DNA from: Parasponia andersonii
Lineage: Eukaryota; Streptophyta; Magnoliopsida; Rosales; Cannabaceae
Length of the DNA stretch: 64,000 nt
Direction of reading: 5' to 3'
NCBI GenBank assembly: GCA_002914805.1
Contig: JXTB01000005.1
Coordinates: 2,453,390-2,517,389, forward strand
Shown: one piece after another, positions 9,740 to 22,226 of the stretch
Layout: each line of letters begins with the position of its first letter
How positions within the stretch are numbered: position 1 is the stretch's first letter
Position numbers and translations under genes: made by a program
Notes under the pieces: generated by a model
The model's database searches: none
What the model was told of the DNA's origin: nothing
The model's input: only the letters and a program-made list of their open reading frames with translations

Positions 9740-11908
9740 TGTGAAATCGCATAAAAAATTATGAATTTGGACAGATTTGGATCTAGGTTTTTGGGCAAAA
9801 ATGTAAGAAAAGTTTGAAAATTAGGGTTAAAATATAATTATTCAAGGGTATCTTTGAGAAGATTTTCAGAAAACTGGGTCCAAGTGCAAATAAGTAAAAC
9901 AGTTTCCAATTAACCAGAAGTTGACACGTGGCGCTACAGTTACGAAAATTGCCCATAAATCCCCACATTTTCCCATTCTTTTTCGATTTGGTCCCTAGAG
10001 AAAAACCCAACACCTGATTTTCGGCGAAGCTCCGTTGAGCCACCTCCGACCATCGTTGCCCTGCGCCACCAATCGGCGTCGACGCCCAGCTATCGGACGA
10101 AGCTTCCGTCACTAGAACCAGTCCCGTCAGAGCCGCTGATCGCTGGAAAAACGCAGAAAACACCGCAGATTCTTTTCCTCGCGCGGAGCCGATTTTGGCA
10201 ACCGTTCGCCGCGAAACTAGTCGCCGTGGACTCATCTCCTCACGGGCAATCTGATGGTAGGTACCTCGTATCTCAATTTTGCTTCGTTTGATTTTAATTT
10301 CGTTGGACAGTTTTATGTGTAATTGGTTTTGAAATTGAGTTTTCGATTGGACCATTAGATTTTAAAACTGATATCATTTTTGGAATCTACGTTGAAAATG
10401 GTGAAAATGAGATATATATTGACTATGTTTTGAAACTGGCTCAAAAAAAGAGATCGGACGGCTCAGATTTGCCTCGATTTGTGTGCAATAGGATCCGCAT
10501 CCAAATTTGACAAATTATATGTCTAACCTAGGGTTTTTAGGTGCTCTGAATTCAGTGGTGAAGTATGTTTCATGATTTGAAGCTCCGTTTGAAAATCAAG
10601 TTTTCAAACCAAGGAACTAAAGTTTCAAAAATGACGTCCGCTCTTCCAAACGACACCCAAACAACGCCAAACTTTCTCCATAGCCTTGTAACGCTAGTTG
10701 GATACTCGATAGATGTAGGGATTCGATTACTTGATTCTAAAATTAATTTAATTTATGAATTTTACATATTTTCAATAAATATAGAATTTCGTGAAATAAT
10801 TTATAAAAATTGTGTTTATGTCCATTTTTGATCTGATTTGAGATATAAACTATCTGGGAGACACATCACACTGGTTGGCGTATCATATATACTGTGTTGG
10901 ATTATTTCTGCAGGAAATTAGATTTTTGGGTTTTGATAGAAAATAGTTGTTGTAATGCCGAAATTTTTAGAAAATCCAAAATGGTTTGATTACTCAGTTT
11001 TAAGGACTAGAAGTGATTTGATTAAAGAATATTGCATGGTTATTTTGAGATTCTGTAGAAATGGTGCATATCCTTATTATGTCATTTATAAAACATTTGT
11101 ATACATTCACACATTTACGATGTCCTACATCAGGTGATCGGACTTACAATGCCCCATATCGAATGATCGGACTTACGGCGTTTCTTTAAGTGGCTCGGAC
11201 TTACGAGTGATCCATTAGGACACTTCAGACATCATAATTGCATACATGGATATATGTTGGCTTGAAAGGATATGTACTGGTTTTGATGAATGTTACAATG
11301 GTTTGAAATGTTTGACCATTGGACTATAACTTCTACTTGAGTTTTGTGAACTGTTTTGAATGGAATACTGACCATGCATGACGTTCAACATGAGTATATT
11401 TTATATATATGTAGGAACTTATAATTGATTTTCTACTGGGCATTAGCTCACCCTCTTTCTTCCCCTTAGGTGGCAATCAGTGTAATTTGGATCAGAAGAG
11501 TTAGATCGAGACATTTTTAGAACAACTAGTTTATTTATATTTTAGTAATTTCCTACGAGACTTGTAAAATATTTAAATTTGAGTTGGCATTTGGATTTCA
11601 TTAAACTTTATAATTAGAATATGAAATTTGGACATGGTTTGTATTACTTAAGTCTGAGTTTGAGTATGAGATGATTTGTGATGTACGACTATTAAAACAA
11701 TTGTTTTGTTTACGGTCTATGTTCAATGAGTGACGCATAACTGTGGGATTTTATTTTCATTTAAATATTTTATTGAGGCCAGTTTTGAAAGGTTAGAATC
11801 CTCGGGACAAAATTTTGAATGAATTGAGTCTTTTTATTTAGTTCTTTTTGGTATTTCTAATTTATGAAATACTCATTCTGCCATTGACCCCGGCCTCGGG
11901 TCGTGACA
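9740..11908 (+). mobile_element. Solo LTR of a Ty3/gypsy-type element with 5-bp target duplication
   Basis: The block starts TGTGA, ends TGACA and is flanked by CTACT on both sides (9735-9739 and 11909-11913). It is 2,169 bp and interrupts plastid sequence that is continuous across the junction. No second LTR or internal coding region exists here, so it is a solo LTR left by LTR-LTR recombination. It contains a GC-rich, exon-like region (10000-10255) ending near a GGTAGGT donor-like site, and a TACTGGGCATTAGCTCACC module followed by a pyrimidine tract and TTAGGT near 11433-11472. The ending TCGTGACA is common in plant gypsy LTRs; the lineage is inferred. Confidence 0.88.
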
Positions 11909-12389
11909 CTACTAAATGGAAGGATCTTATCAACGTCAATAAATAATAAATCATAGCATAGATCAAACAATCAAATCGAAAAAATTGGGTGCCATCATAT
12001 AGCTTTATATCGACTAAATTTATGAGTTGGAGATAAGTGGACTCGAATCGCTGATATCTGTCACAAGGTAAACCACTGTCTTTCAAGCTCTTGGCTGATT
12101 CTACCAAAGAATCCAATGATAGACAATAACTCTCCCTCGAATACAACTTTCATCCTATTGTGCTCTCTAAAGAGCGACTCTTCCTAAAATCTTAAAAGGT
12201 GATGAGGTGGAATCCTATTCTAACTAAAGACTCTCGTGGTTCTGAAAGATCGAGCCAAAGATTCTTGTGGTTCCCAAAGATCTAGCTATAGGAGAACCAA
12301 GAACAAAAATTTTTCCCCCTTTTTCCACCCACTCTTTGGTCTTAAGAATATTGGTTTTAAAAATGAGTGATTTCCTTTCTCCAACCCTA
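11909..12389 (-). pseudogene. trnA-UGC: Plastid trnA-UGC 3' end and trnA-rrn23 spacer (plastid insertion, part 2)
   Basis: The minus strand reads the 3' part of the plastid trnA intron from about 12389 and the tRNA 3' exon at about 12063-12028 (T-arm GATTCGAGTCC, ending ATCTCCA). It then reads the spacer, including AAAGCTATATGATGGCACCC, up to the LTR insertion point. The order trnA-spacer-rrn23 is that of the chloroplast inverted repeat. The 5' exon is absent and stem positions are mutated, so it is not a working tRNA gene. Near 12220-12290 the intron part contains a roughly 33-bp near-duplication compared with the form I know. Confidence 0.9.
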
Positions 12390-13312
12390 AATGCATATTA
12401 TCTCTAAGAAACCCAATTATGGAGTATTATCAAATAATGTCTTATTTGAAATGCAGATAATCTGATAATTATAAATAATAATTACTTTTTATGTAATATA
12501 TAGTTCTTAATTTATCAAGATAAATATCTTTAGAATACCACATAGACAATAAAACAAGTTGGACAAATTTTGATCCCGACACTATTTATTACTATTATTA
12601 CTATTTTAGAAGTTAACATCATCGTTAATCTCGCAAGATGGCTATTTTTTATTTTATTTTATTTTTTCAAGTGCTTAGAAACTCTTCGTACAACAAAGTA
12701 TAAATATTTAGTTAACCATCTAATGTCATAGACTCTTGAACATACAGGGCTACAGGAATCTTAATTGGAAAAGGTTTTGGAAAGGCATGAAAATAATCAA
12801 AAGTTACGTTATGATTCTTCCCAAGTTCACTAATTACATGAGGGATATATATACTAAAATTTGTTTCCTAATTTTGTATTTAAACACATGAATGAACATA
12901 AGAGGTGCCCCCATTCATTTCGTTCATATTCAGTCTATTGTGAATTAGATAATTAGTAACGTGGCCACACAGTGAATGGACTTACCACTCCCTTTTGTCA
13001 GACTCTAAAGGCGAACAGGTTTACTCGCCTGTGAATAATTTATATGCATACCTTGTTTCATAATTAGTCAACTATGTCACACCACTTGGTGATTAACTTT
13101 GATAAATAAGCAGGTGCATGTAGTATGAGTGTATGATAACAAGAATTGCGAGAATGACAGGAAAGAAGCAATAGAAATTTTCCAATGTACAACTTCCAAA
13201 CCATAACTTATACAACATTTAAAGGAGGCAGTTTCTTCAACACAACCAAGATGGAAGCTCATAAAATAGCCACCTTTATATAGCAATATAGCGTTATATA
13301 ACTGCAAGGTAC
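12390..13312. other. Region downstream of the channel gene, no gene recognised
   Basis: AT-rich flank between the plastid insertion and the channel gene. It probably includes the channel transcript's 3' UTR, since a TGTTTCATAATTAG-type AT-rich stretch lies near 13050 on the forward strand, but no poly(A) signal can be assigned with certainty. Confidence 0.45.
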
Positions 13313-13419
13313 CTAGCCGTTTTCCTTCAGCTGCGATTCTACTGCCTCTGATAGGCGCGAGTGCTTAGACAGAAACTCCACTTTTCTTTCCCTGGCAATC
13401 CCATCGAGTGGAAGGAATG
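13313..13419 (-). pseudogene. Out-of-frame KHA-domain remnant after the channel stop codon
   Basis: In the frame shifted relative to the spliced channel CDS, 13444 down to 13313 reads an open segment including FLPLDGIARERK and SEAVESQLKENG before TAG. It resembles the start of the KHA domain that ends plant Shaker channels. In the spliced frame a TAG at 13422-13420 comes first. It may be untranslated, or reachable by an alternative splice site that I could not find. Confidence 0.5.
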
Positions 13420-16400
13420 CTATGTCTTTTTTACTTCTGTACCCTCTGTAATCGGCAAACAGAATAGATCATGAATATATGTTAATAAAAGTATCCAACT
13501 CTGGCTAAAAATGAAGTAATAATGGAACAGAAATGAAGGTTAGTAGTTCCTTCCTAGTATGGTAATCACAATCTCTAGGTCCCTATTTAAATACATGCCA
13601 TTCTAGAAGCCATAATGAACGGATGCATCATCATGAACTTGGGGTTTCTATAAGCATGTGCATGGGGAAAAAAAAAAGTCTAGAAACCAATAGTAAGCTT
13701 TATATACATCCCGCCACAAACCATTTTGTAAAAGATTCAGGAACAACGGAAGTGAACTTTGTAAAAAAATATCCAGAAGTCAGGAGTTACGACCTACGAT
13801 TCCAATTCCTATACATGTATGCCAAGGGGTACAGAAAGGCTTCATTTAATAGTGGTATTGTTCAATTCTTCTTTATAACAATATTGTTATTTCTCTCTTC
13901 TTTGTACCCTGACACCCTAGATGGTCCCCAAGTAACAAGGAATTAAGCTATCAAGTATGTAAGCTAGAAATAAAATTTACAAAGAACTTAATCTAACAAA
14001 ACAGCTTATCCATGGTACATGTTTGCTATATATATAATGAGTATATATATATATATATAAATATATAGAAATGTTCAGGTGAAGAACTGTTGGTACCTTG
14101 AAATTCTTGAGAAGATTCAGAGAACTCCAACAACTGAGAAGATCTTGCAACTTCAAGCAGCTTGATAAACTTTTTGTTTCCACCTATACGGGCTTCATCA
14201 AGTGGAGTTTTTCCCCATCTACCAGCATATGCACAGCTAATAATCAGGTATTTAAGGCAGGCAATGGCATGAGACTGAGAATAATGAATAGAGAATGCGA
14301 ACTAATTAATACTCTATTTGCTTTTTGTCCCCAAAGCATAGCCTGTGATACTCTAACAATTAGGACTCTTCTTTGTGCTTTCCATCTTGGTTTTATATAT
14401 CTTTGAGAAAGTGCACCAATAGACTTTGAAATGAGAGTCCTATAATTAAGAATTATGTATTAGGAGTGACTCTACTATATGGTTAGATTGGGTAGTTGTC
14501 CCTTTGAATTGAAGAGTTACTGATTCAGCTGTATTAATTTTAAATGGGAAAACCATGCTCCAAAAAGCATTGCATAGCCGTTATTGGCAGAACAAGAAAA
14601 GAATCTGGGAGATTCAAGGTCGTTCCGTAGACATAGAGCATGTACTCCACCCTACCCTTTATTTATAAGTTCTAACAGAACTCAATTTTGTGTACATATC
14701 TAGAACAGAACCACTTCTATTACGAGTTAAGATTCTAAGAATACGAAAAAAAAAAAAAAAGTTTTGATTGAAGATTTAGATTCGATCTGAAAGCTAAAAC
14801 GTTACCATTGAAACCTAGCATCTACTTAAAAGAAAAAACCTCTAAGGCAGATGACCATTAAAGAAAAAGGTGGTACAAATTGAGATAAGATGAAGCAAGT
14901 CAGGTTGACAAGTGCTTTGGTAACCTTTTCCACAGTTATTCGTTCCTTTAGTGAAGCAAATTGCAATGAGACAAGGACAATATCATCCCCTTACAATCCA
15001 GACAAAAATTGGGAGTGTACCTGTCCTTGCAAAAAACACTTGCTCCTGCATCTAATAGCAATTCTGCCATTGGATAGAGCCCTTCAGAAGCAGCTATGTG
15101 AAGTGGTGTTCTGTTATCATAATTCTTCACATTCGGATTAATGTCCTTGTCCAAAACCTTTTTAAGAAGGTCTATGTCCCTTCTAGCTACAGTATTGCAG
15201 AGAAAACTACCAGTATCATCAATGGTGATTGAAGCTCCAGCATTGGTGAGCAATGAATCTACTCGATCATGACCGTTCTTGATGGCCTCCAGCAAGGGAG
15301 TGTTTCCAAACTTATCTAGTACACAAGTTAATCAACATCTGTTACTAGATCTCTTCAGATATTCCAATCTAATATATGAATTTTTTTTAAATAACTCACG
15401 AGCACATTTGTAACACAAACTATTTTAGAAGCTAACCTGTATTATTGACATTGACTCCTAGTTCAATGAGGAAAGTAGTAATATCTTCATACCCTTTAGA
15501 TGCAGCAATATGCTAGAAAAAAAAAATCAGATGAAACTTTAGTATAAACATATAGATATATGTTTAATATACATATATATATATGGCAAACAAACGAAAA
15601 TATTTTATTATAAAATATCTACAGAAGTGCAAAATTGGAAGGAGAAGAGTTCCCCAACAAGGAAATGGGCCAGAAACTAACGTACCAAAATAAAAAAACA
15701 TTACCACAAAGACATTATGCTAACTGAAACCACATTCTTCCAGCTCAAACAAGAATAGAAGGAAAACTTCTAAGCTCCTAGAGAAAGAAGTACATATGAA
15801 ACTGTTTACTTGATTTTATCCCATAAGCTCAAGTCATCGAGAGAAATATCTCCGAGCATTTTCTAACTTAATTTGAACCAAAGAAAATATTAAATTAAGC
15901 AAGCACTGCACATTGCCACCACAACTTGTCTCTTATTTCAATCCAAAACTCTAGAATTACCAATCGTCAAAGACACCACATCCAAAGGGAGGACCCAAAG
16001 GGGAGTTGCTTAATGTCACGGCCAGCGTCGTCTAAGAGTGAATATACAGTAAAAAAAAATAAGATCAATGCTTTCCTTGAACGTCTTGCACATGATGCAC
16101 CAATGTGGGAAGAGACAAGTATAAGGATTCCTCTTTTGCCAGACTTCATAAATGCTTATCTTGCCAAGAGCTAGAAGTCAAGAAAACACTTGCATTTTTG
16201 TAGAGACACTAGCTTTCTAAACGAAGTAAGAAAGGCCAAAAGTAGGGGAATATCCTACACGTATCTATATATTATACACATAATACGAGATCAAATAGTT
16301 TCTTAGCAGGCTAGAAGTCTTACCAAAGCTGATCTACCATCATAATCTGTATTATTTGGATCTGCTCCAGCTTCAATCAAACGTCTTACTCGATAGAGAT

Positions 16401-19400
16401 CTCCAGCATAGGCAGCACAGTTAACCCTTGTAGCCAATTCCAGTTCATGAGTTCCAATGTAAACTGTGATATCTGATTCCAATAGCTTCTTACGAATACT
16501 TACGTCTTTTCCCTACCAATTGAGAAATGTGTTACAATGATTCTGACTCATAAAGCTTTAAATATCTAGCAGACAAAACAAAAGCAAGTTTGTCTTTTGG
16601 TTGATAGCGGAAACAAGTAAATAGCCTGTTTATTTGCTTTTATCCTTTCTAGGCAAGCAACTTACGTAATTCATTTTAGTATGTTGCAACTGCTACAGGC
16701 TCAGTTGAAACATTGTCAAAACGACTCGCAACAGACAATGAATAGTAATTACCTCAAGGAGGTTGTTCAAGATGATCCGCCCATCTAGAAAGTAGATTTT
16801 CAGGATTTCAGTAAAGGATTGTTTATCCAGTCGCAAAACTTTACACAGTTCACGAACCACAACAGTATAACGTTGAGGAGTATTGCAAAGAAAAGAAACC
16901 TCGCCAAATGAGCTATAGGTTTGCAGTCGTGTGCACAACTCTTCTCTTTCATCACCTTCACCTTTCCCTACCTCATCCTGTCAACATTATCAAATAAGAC
17001 TACTGGAGGAACGCTTCCATACTAATGGGCCTTAAAAAACTTATTAAGAGCTAGACATATATGGAGAACACAAATGTCAGAAAAACAACAATATTGCACG
17101 TCTATAAATATCTGATGAAATGGCAACAAATCCCCAACCTTCGGGGAAGAAAAAAAAAAGGGAAGAAGAAGAAGAATAGATTAAGGTTTTCTGAACTTTC
17201 AAGGCAGAGAAAAAGAAACAGGGAGGGAGAGGGTGGGTTCTGGACTTTAAAATTCCTAAAGTAAATAAAGGCATAAAGTGAAGATATGTAAGGCTTTCAA
17301 TTTAGATAAGTTGTCTTATATATTGCAATAATAACAAGATCAGTCATTTAGTACATTATTTAATTTTATGAGGCTTTCAAACAAAGTAGCTTCATCAAAC
17401 ATACAATCAACCACATGCATAAGTTGCAATACTCTGCATAAAATGGGTATTACAGCATACCAGTGATAAAGATTAAGGGTCATACCAGCACACCATGGCA
17501 TACTATGTAAAGTTGATCTATGACATTTCCCTGTTCTATGATCACTTCTCCCGGAAGAAAAAACTCCTCATGAACACTGATTGCCTGGCAAACATCAGAA
17601 ATGAATTAATTTTGTTCAACAGAAAGAAGTAAAGGTTCTAACTAGCATTCATTTTTAATTGAACATACAAGATGAAACAAAAATTGACAGCATATAGATA
17701 GAACAAACTACTTTGACAAAGTCACATTTTAAGCATTTGTTTAAACACCTAACTCAAAGAAATTTTCTTCATATTTTAAATTTCAAAAAGTGAATATTAT
17801 TATCAAAAGTTATATAATTCAAAGAATGATCCTACACCAACAATAATGTCTCGTGATAACTATTGATCTAAAGGAAATATAATGGGAATGGTCTAGAAAG
17901 TCAAAGCTAGGGATTTCAAACCTGAAACAGAAACTTTCGGAGTTAGGAGAGGTAAAAAGTTTTAAACGCAGTACTAGTTACTGGAAATTGATCAAGCTTA
18001 TCCAAGAGGAAAAATGATAGCATTTGCTTACTTCAAAATCTGAAAGCTACGTATTGTATGGAGAAGAAAGGCTTACAATCTGCTTTATGAATCCCATAGA
18101 GCAGCCCTTGAAAAGATGAACTTCTTTAATATATGACTCATATAAGTTCTGTGAAATCTGCAAACAAGAAAAAAGATATTTTAGTACCTTGATACAATTT
18201 GGCTCTACTAAATATTCCTTAGAAAGCAGAAGAAATCAAAAGAAAAATGGGAGCAATAAAAACCTTAATAAGAAAACATAACCAAAACAAAAGAACATTT
18301 CAATACCTTGTGGCGAATAGACACTGGAATATCCTGAAGACCAGAAGCCTGAGTGTAGCTCCGATCAAATTGTAGCCGTAAGTGGTCTTTAATTTTCTTA
18401 CTTGTTTGTTTGTCAAGTTTGTTTCTATTCATATATTTGATAAGGTCGGTCATCTTGTCTCTAAACTTTTCAGTGTTTGAGCCTTTTACTACTAACGCTG
18501 CAATATTACCAAGCAAATAAGCACCTAGAATCATATCCAGAGATATATAAATCATTATGAATATCATTTCCCTGACATTGACAGCATGAATATCTCCATA
18601 ACCTGTAGAAATCAAGGAAAAAAAAAGCCCCACAGTCAATATGCATGAGGTGCATCCATACTTCTTTTAATAAGAAACAAAGAATTCATTCAAAATAGAA
18701 AGAATGTGACATTGCATCCCAATTTGGATACAAGCAAAAAGAAGTAAATAAATGAAGAAAGGATCAGAAACTCACAAAACAAATGAAGTATCAAATTAAT
18801 TCATTTTCTAACATGATAATGAGAATATAAAAGTATTATATCAAAGAATAAATTAGAGAATACCACATAAATTGCACATGAATATAGTTTTGCAATTCCT
18901 TGCAATATATTTTACAAATAAACAACATTTTCTCAATCAACAATAGTTCCACCATAAGGTTTTTAATAGGGTCAAGCCAATTGACACAGATTATTAAAAA
19001 AAAAAAGGTACAAAAAGAATAAAGCGCAAGAGAAAGAACAATCCTCATCAGCCAGAATACATGTTACTAGTCAATAACAGTAACACTTAATGCAGCATCC
19101 TTTCTACTCAACAGATGCAGCTAGCATTCTTCAATCTTATATTCAGGAAACAGAAAATAAACAATGAGAGAAACTTGCAAATATATCCCAGTAACGGATA
19201 TGGGTGAATGCAGAGTATAGGTTTAATGAAAATTGACTCGTCATACTATCATTATGGAAACATCACATATTGTAGTTTGCCTGTATAGCTTTTTTGGCCA
19301 TTCACCACTTAAGATGATATGTTGCAATGGTAACATGCGATACAAGTAACAGTATCACTATTTGGGGCAAAGTACCATGATTCAATAAATGCATTTAATT

Positions 19401-22226
19401 TATGGACACATCCAACTCAATTAAATATAAAAACGGATAATGTCAAGCTTTTGTCCATTCCAATGATAGCCCTCTATACTGCTAGTTAAAATTTAGTTGG
19501 TGAAACAAGATAGAGAATTAAATTACACTAACCTATTCCACACAACATGTTCAAGTCTTAGACACCAAACTAAACAATCTTTTAAAGAACCAAAAACAAA
19601 AATGTGACATTCAAAAGAAGCTTACCAACAGTAGCCATGGTAACAATGGAAAAATAGAGTGAGGTTACGTAACGCTTCCAAAGATCAATGTCTCTAAAAT
19701 GCGAATAGCTATAGTCACCCATCTTTAAACTTCCGATCCATGTGTATCCTTCCTTAGATGGTTCCACGGTGGTAGCAAGATAATAAATGATGCATGCAGC
19801 CGTATGCGTGCTGTAGAGTTCAACAACAAAAAGTTTTGTGATCCTCGTAAACATGTAATTCATCCGGATATCTTTCTCCAATTTTTCAAAAAACTCTGTC
19901 ACTCTACAAGCTCTACTTAGCCTGATCAATAATAAGTATCTCACTGGCTCTTTCTTCCCAGAAGCCTGAAAACCATGTGTGGATTTAAAAACTACTTTAG
20001 ACTAAGAATGAGGAAAATCAATCAAACATTATCTCCACAATTAGCCAATATAGATACAATATCTCTAGATTAAGTATTGCAAACAAACTGACTGAGATTG
20101 AAGGAGATACTATTAGCAAGGTGAGCAAATTGCTTGCATTTTGCAGTAAATCAGTAAATTAAAAACTAGATATTCACATAGGCTCTATTTGAATCTTGGG
20201 TTTTGATGATTAAAATAGAGGGAAAATAATGATTCCAAAAGTCCAATTATTGTTTTGTTGTTTTATTAAGAGTATGTTAGAAGAGACTGGAGAAATTCTA
20301 CGAGGGAAATATCCACCCAATCTTACATCTTGGTATTCACGCACTCCGTAATATAATATCATAAAACTAACAACGAAGTATAAAGTGGTCATCGTAAAAA
20401 AAATAAATTAAAAAAAAAAAAGAAAAAAAAAAAAGAAAGAAAACCTTTCTCCCTCCCTACCAAACAACCGAGTAAGAACACAACAACAGAAAAGTGCCCT
20501 CCTCGTCTCTCCTCTCTTTCCCCTACGTAATGTACTTCTCATTCCTTCCCATCTTCTCTTCTCTTCTTCTCTCCTCGGCACCACACATTGCCTAAATTTT
20601 TTTTTTATTCTTTTTTAATAGTTGAAATCCGAACACAAGAAAAATGTTTTCACTAACTTTTTTTTTTCACCTCCATTAATCCAAGGTCAAAATATAGTCA
20701 TTCAAAAAAAAAAAAAAAAGTACTTGCCTATTAAAGAGGGGGGGAAAAAAATGAAAGGAAATACCTTGAAGATATAATCCCAAGGGAAGCAACCGAGTAA
20801 ATCAACGGTGAAACGAGACTTCAAGTACCTGATAATCAGAGAGAAATGAGAGAGAGATATTGGAAAATGGTTGATGAGAGAGAGAGAGAGAGAGAGAGAG
20901 ACCTGAGAGCAATGAGTTTGCGATCGTAGACCATGCGGTGGGAATGGAAGTCTCGGTAGGCAACGAAGAAGCGCACCACAATGTCTATAAGAAATGCGAA
21001 CTGGCCGGCGATGTCCAGCAGGAAGAGGTCCTCTGGGAGTCCTCTGAAGAAGCCGAACTCCAGAGGAGTGAAGAATGACGAGTACACCGCCCATATCAGA
21101 ATGAAATGCGTCCACGCCACGTACCACCTGCGTGCGTGCGTGCGTGCGTAGCTTATTTTTTATTTTTTTATTTCAATAAACATTGCGCAGTACTTCATAC
21201 TTTTTTTTTAATTAATTTTTTTATTCCCGCCAAATCCATATGTTCGGTCTACTTGGGGGTCAAACTCAAATGCCATATTTGCTGTTGAGAAAATAGAAAT
21301 AATAATAATAACAAAAACAAAATAAAATAAAATAAAATTTGGTTAAGATACATCATTCGCCGTATATCTTGATCACCCAAAAATATTAGTATATAAATCT
21401 TATGAAAATTTTACGATATAAAAACATAAAGGCGCGTACCACACGGTAATTAAGAGATTATATGTCACGGTAAGCTAGACCACCTCCTCTTATTGGAAGT
21501 GAATGTCCTCAGTCGTCAAAGATCATTGTAAAATAGTTTTTTTTTTTTTTGGGGAAAACATTTTTAGAGAAAGTCAACTTTTTAAAAATTATTTACAAAA
21601 GATCCCTTTTGCGAAGGATGTTGCTGGAAGAAATGGTAATCATAAAATAAGAATCCACGTACAGTGCCTTTCTTTCATTTTAGAGAGGTCTGAAAACACT
21701 TAGAACACTTGACACCATGTTTGGCAGGTAGAGATGAAGAGTGGGGGAATTCCGAGAAAAAGTACTCGAAGAAAATAATTTAGGATCAGAAAGTGGTTAA
21801 CTTGATTGTTTAATATATGGGATTTGTACTAAACCAAAATGTTAGATCTCCCTACATTAAAATTAAAATTTCAAAACAAAAAACTTGACTTAATTGTCAG
21901 ACGTTGAAAAACCAACAGTGAAACTAATCATATAATCTATAAAGTAATATTCATATATATATATATTGTTACCAGTTATCGGGATGAATAACCAAGCGAT
22001 CAAGAGGGGACGAATTGACCGTACTTGCACTCCTAACAACAATGTCTCTCCCAAATGGATGACTAGTACTACTTTCACCATTTTCGGTTCTCATCAACAA
22101 ACTGTAAACCCTTTTCCACCAGTTTCTCTTAGACTCTCCCATTAGCTCCTCCGAGTCTTCAACTTCATCATCGTCGTCTTCATACTCTTCTCCACTTCTT
22201 TTCCTCATCTTCTCGCGACCCTCCAT
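13420..22226 (-). CDS. SKOR: SKOR/GORK-like outward-rectifying K+ channel, 13 exons, C-terminally truncated
   Basis: This is a Shaker-type, depolarisation-activated K+ efflux channel of the plasma membrane (SKOR/GORK group: xylem loading or guard-cell efflux). Exons, 5' to 3': 22226-21973, 21127-20903, 20828-20765, 19965-19626, 18602-18307, 18157-18077, 17584-17486, 16977-16753, 16512-16324, 15512-15437, 15315-15021, 14218-14097, 13445-13420. All junctions are GT-AG and phases agree; the sum is 2,292 nt, or 763 residues. Seen in the product: acidic N-terminus (1-84), S1-S2 (about 88-140), basic S4 (about 189-220), filter TVGYGD at 293-298 split by an intron, S6 DMILGAYLLGN (hallmark of outward rectifiers), cyclic-nucleotide-binding domain (about 400-525) and ankyrin repeats (about 560-745). 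Arabidopsis SKOR has 828 residues; the missing part is the KHA domain. SKOR versus GORK is not resolved. Confidence 0.93.
14041..14059. repeat. (TA)n microsatellite in the last intron
   Basis: An uninterrupted TA run within the intron between exons 12 and 13, next to further TATA-rich sequence. Confidence 0.85.
20874..20902. repeat. (GA)n microsatellite abutting the exon 2 splice donor
   Basis: The 74-bp intron 2 (20829-20902) starts, on the minus strand, as GT followed by a long CT run. The donor is therefore GTCTCT rather than the usual GTAAGT, and the repeat touches the splice site. Confidence 0.9.
21130..21149. repeat. (GCGT)n microsatellite abutting the exon 2 splice acceptor
   Basis: Five GCGT-type units lie directly against the exon 2 acceptor. 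On the minus strand the sequence is GCACGCACGCAG before the exon, so there is no normal pyrimidine tract next to the AG. Confidence 0.9.

Noticed and set aside
9783-10355. 190-codon minus-strand open frame
   Set aside because: It lies wholly inside the solo LTR, antisense to its GC-rich exon-like part; no recognisable protein family.
12028-12063. Functional tRNA-Ala gene
   Set aside because: Only the mutated 3' exon of an intron-containing plastid tRNA is present.
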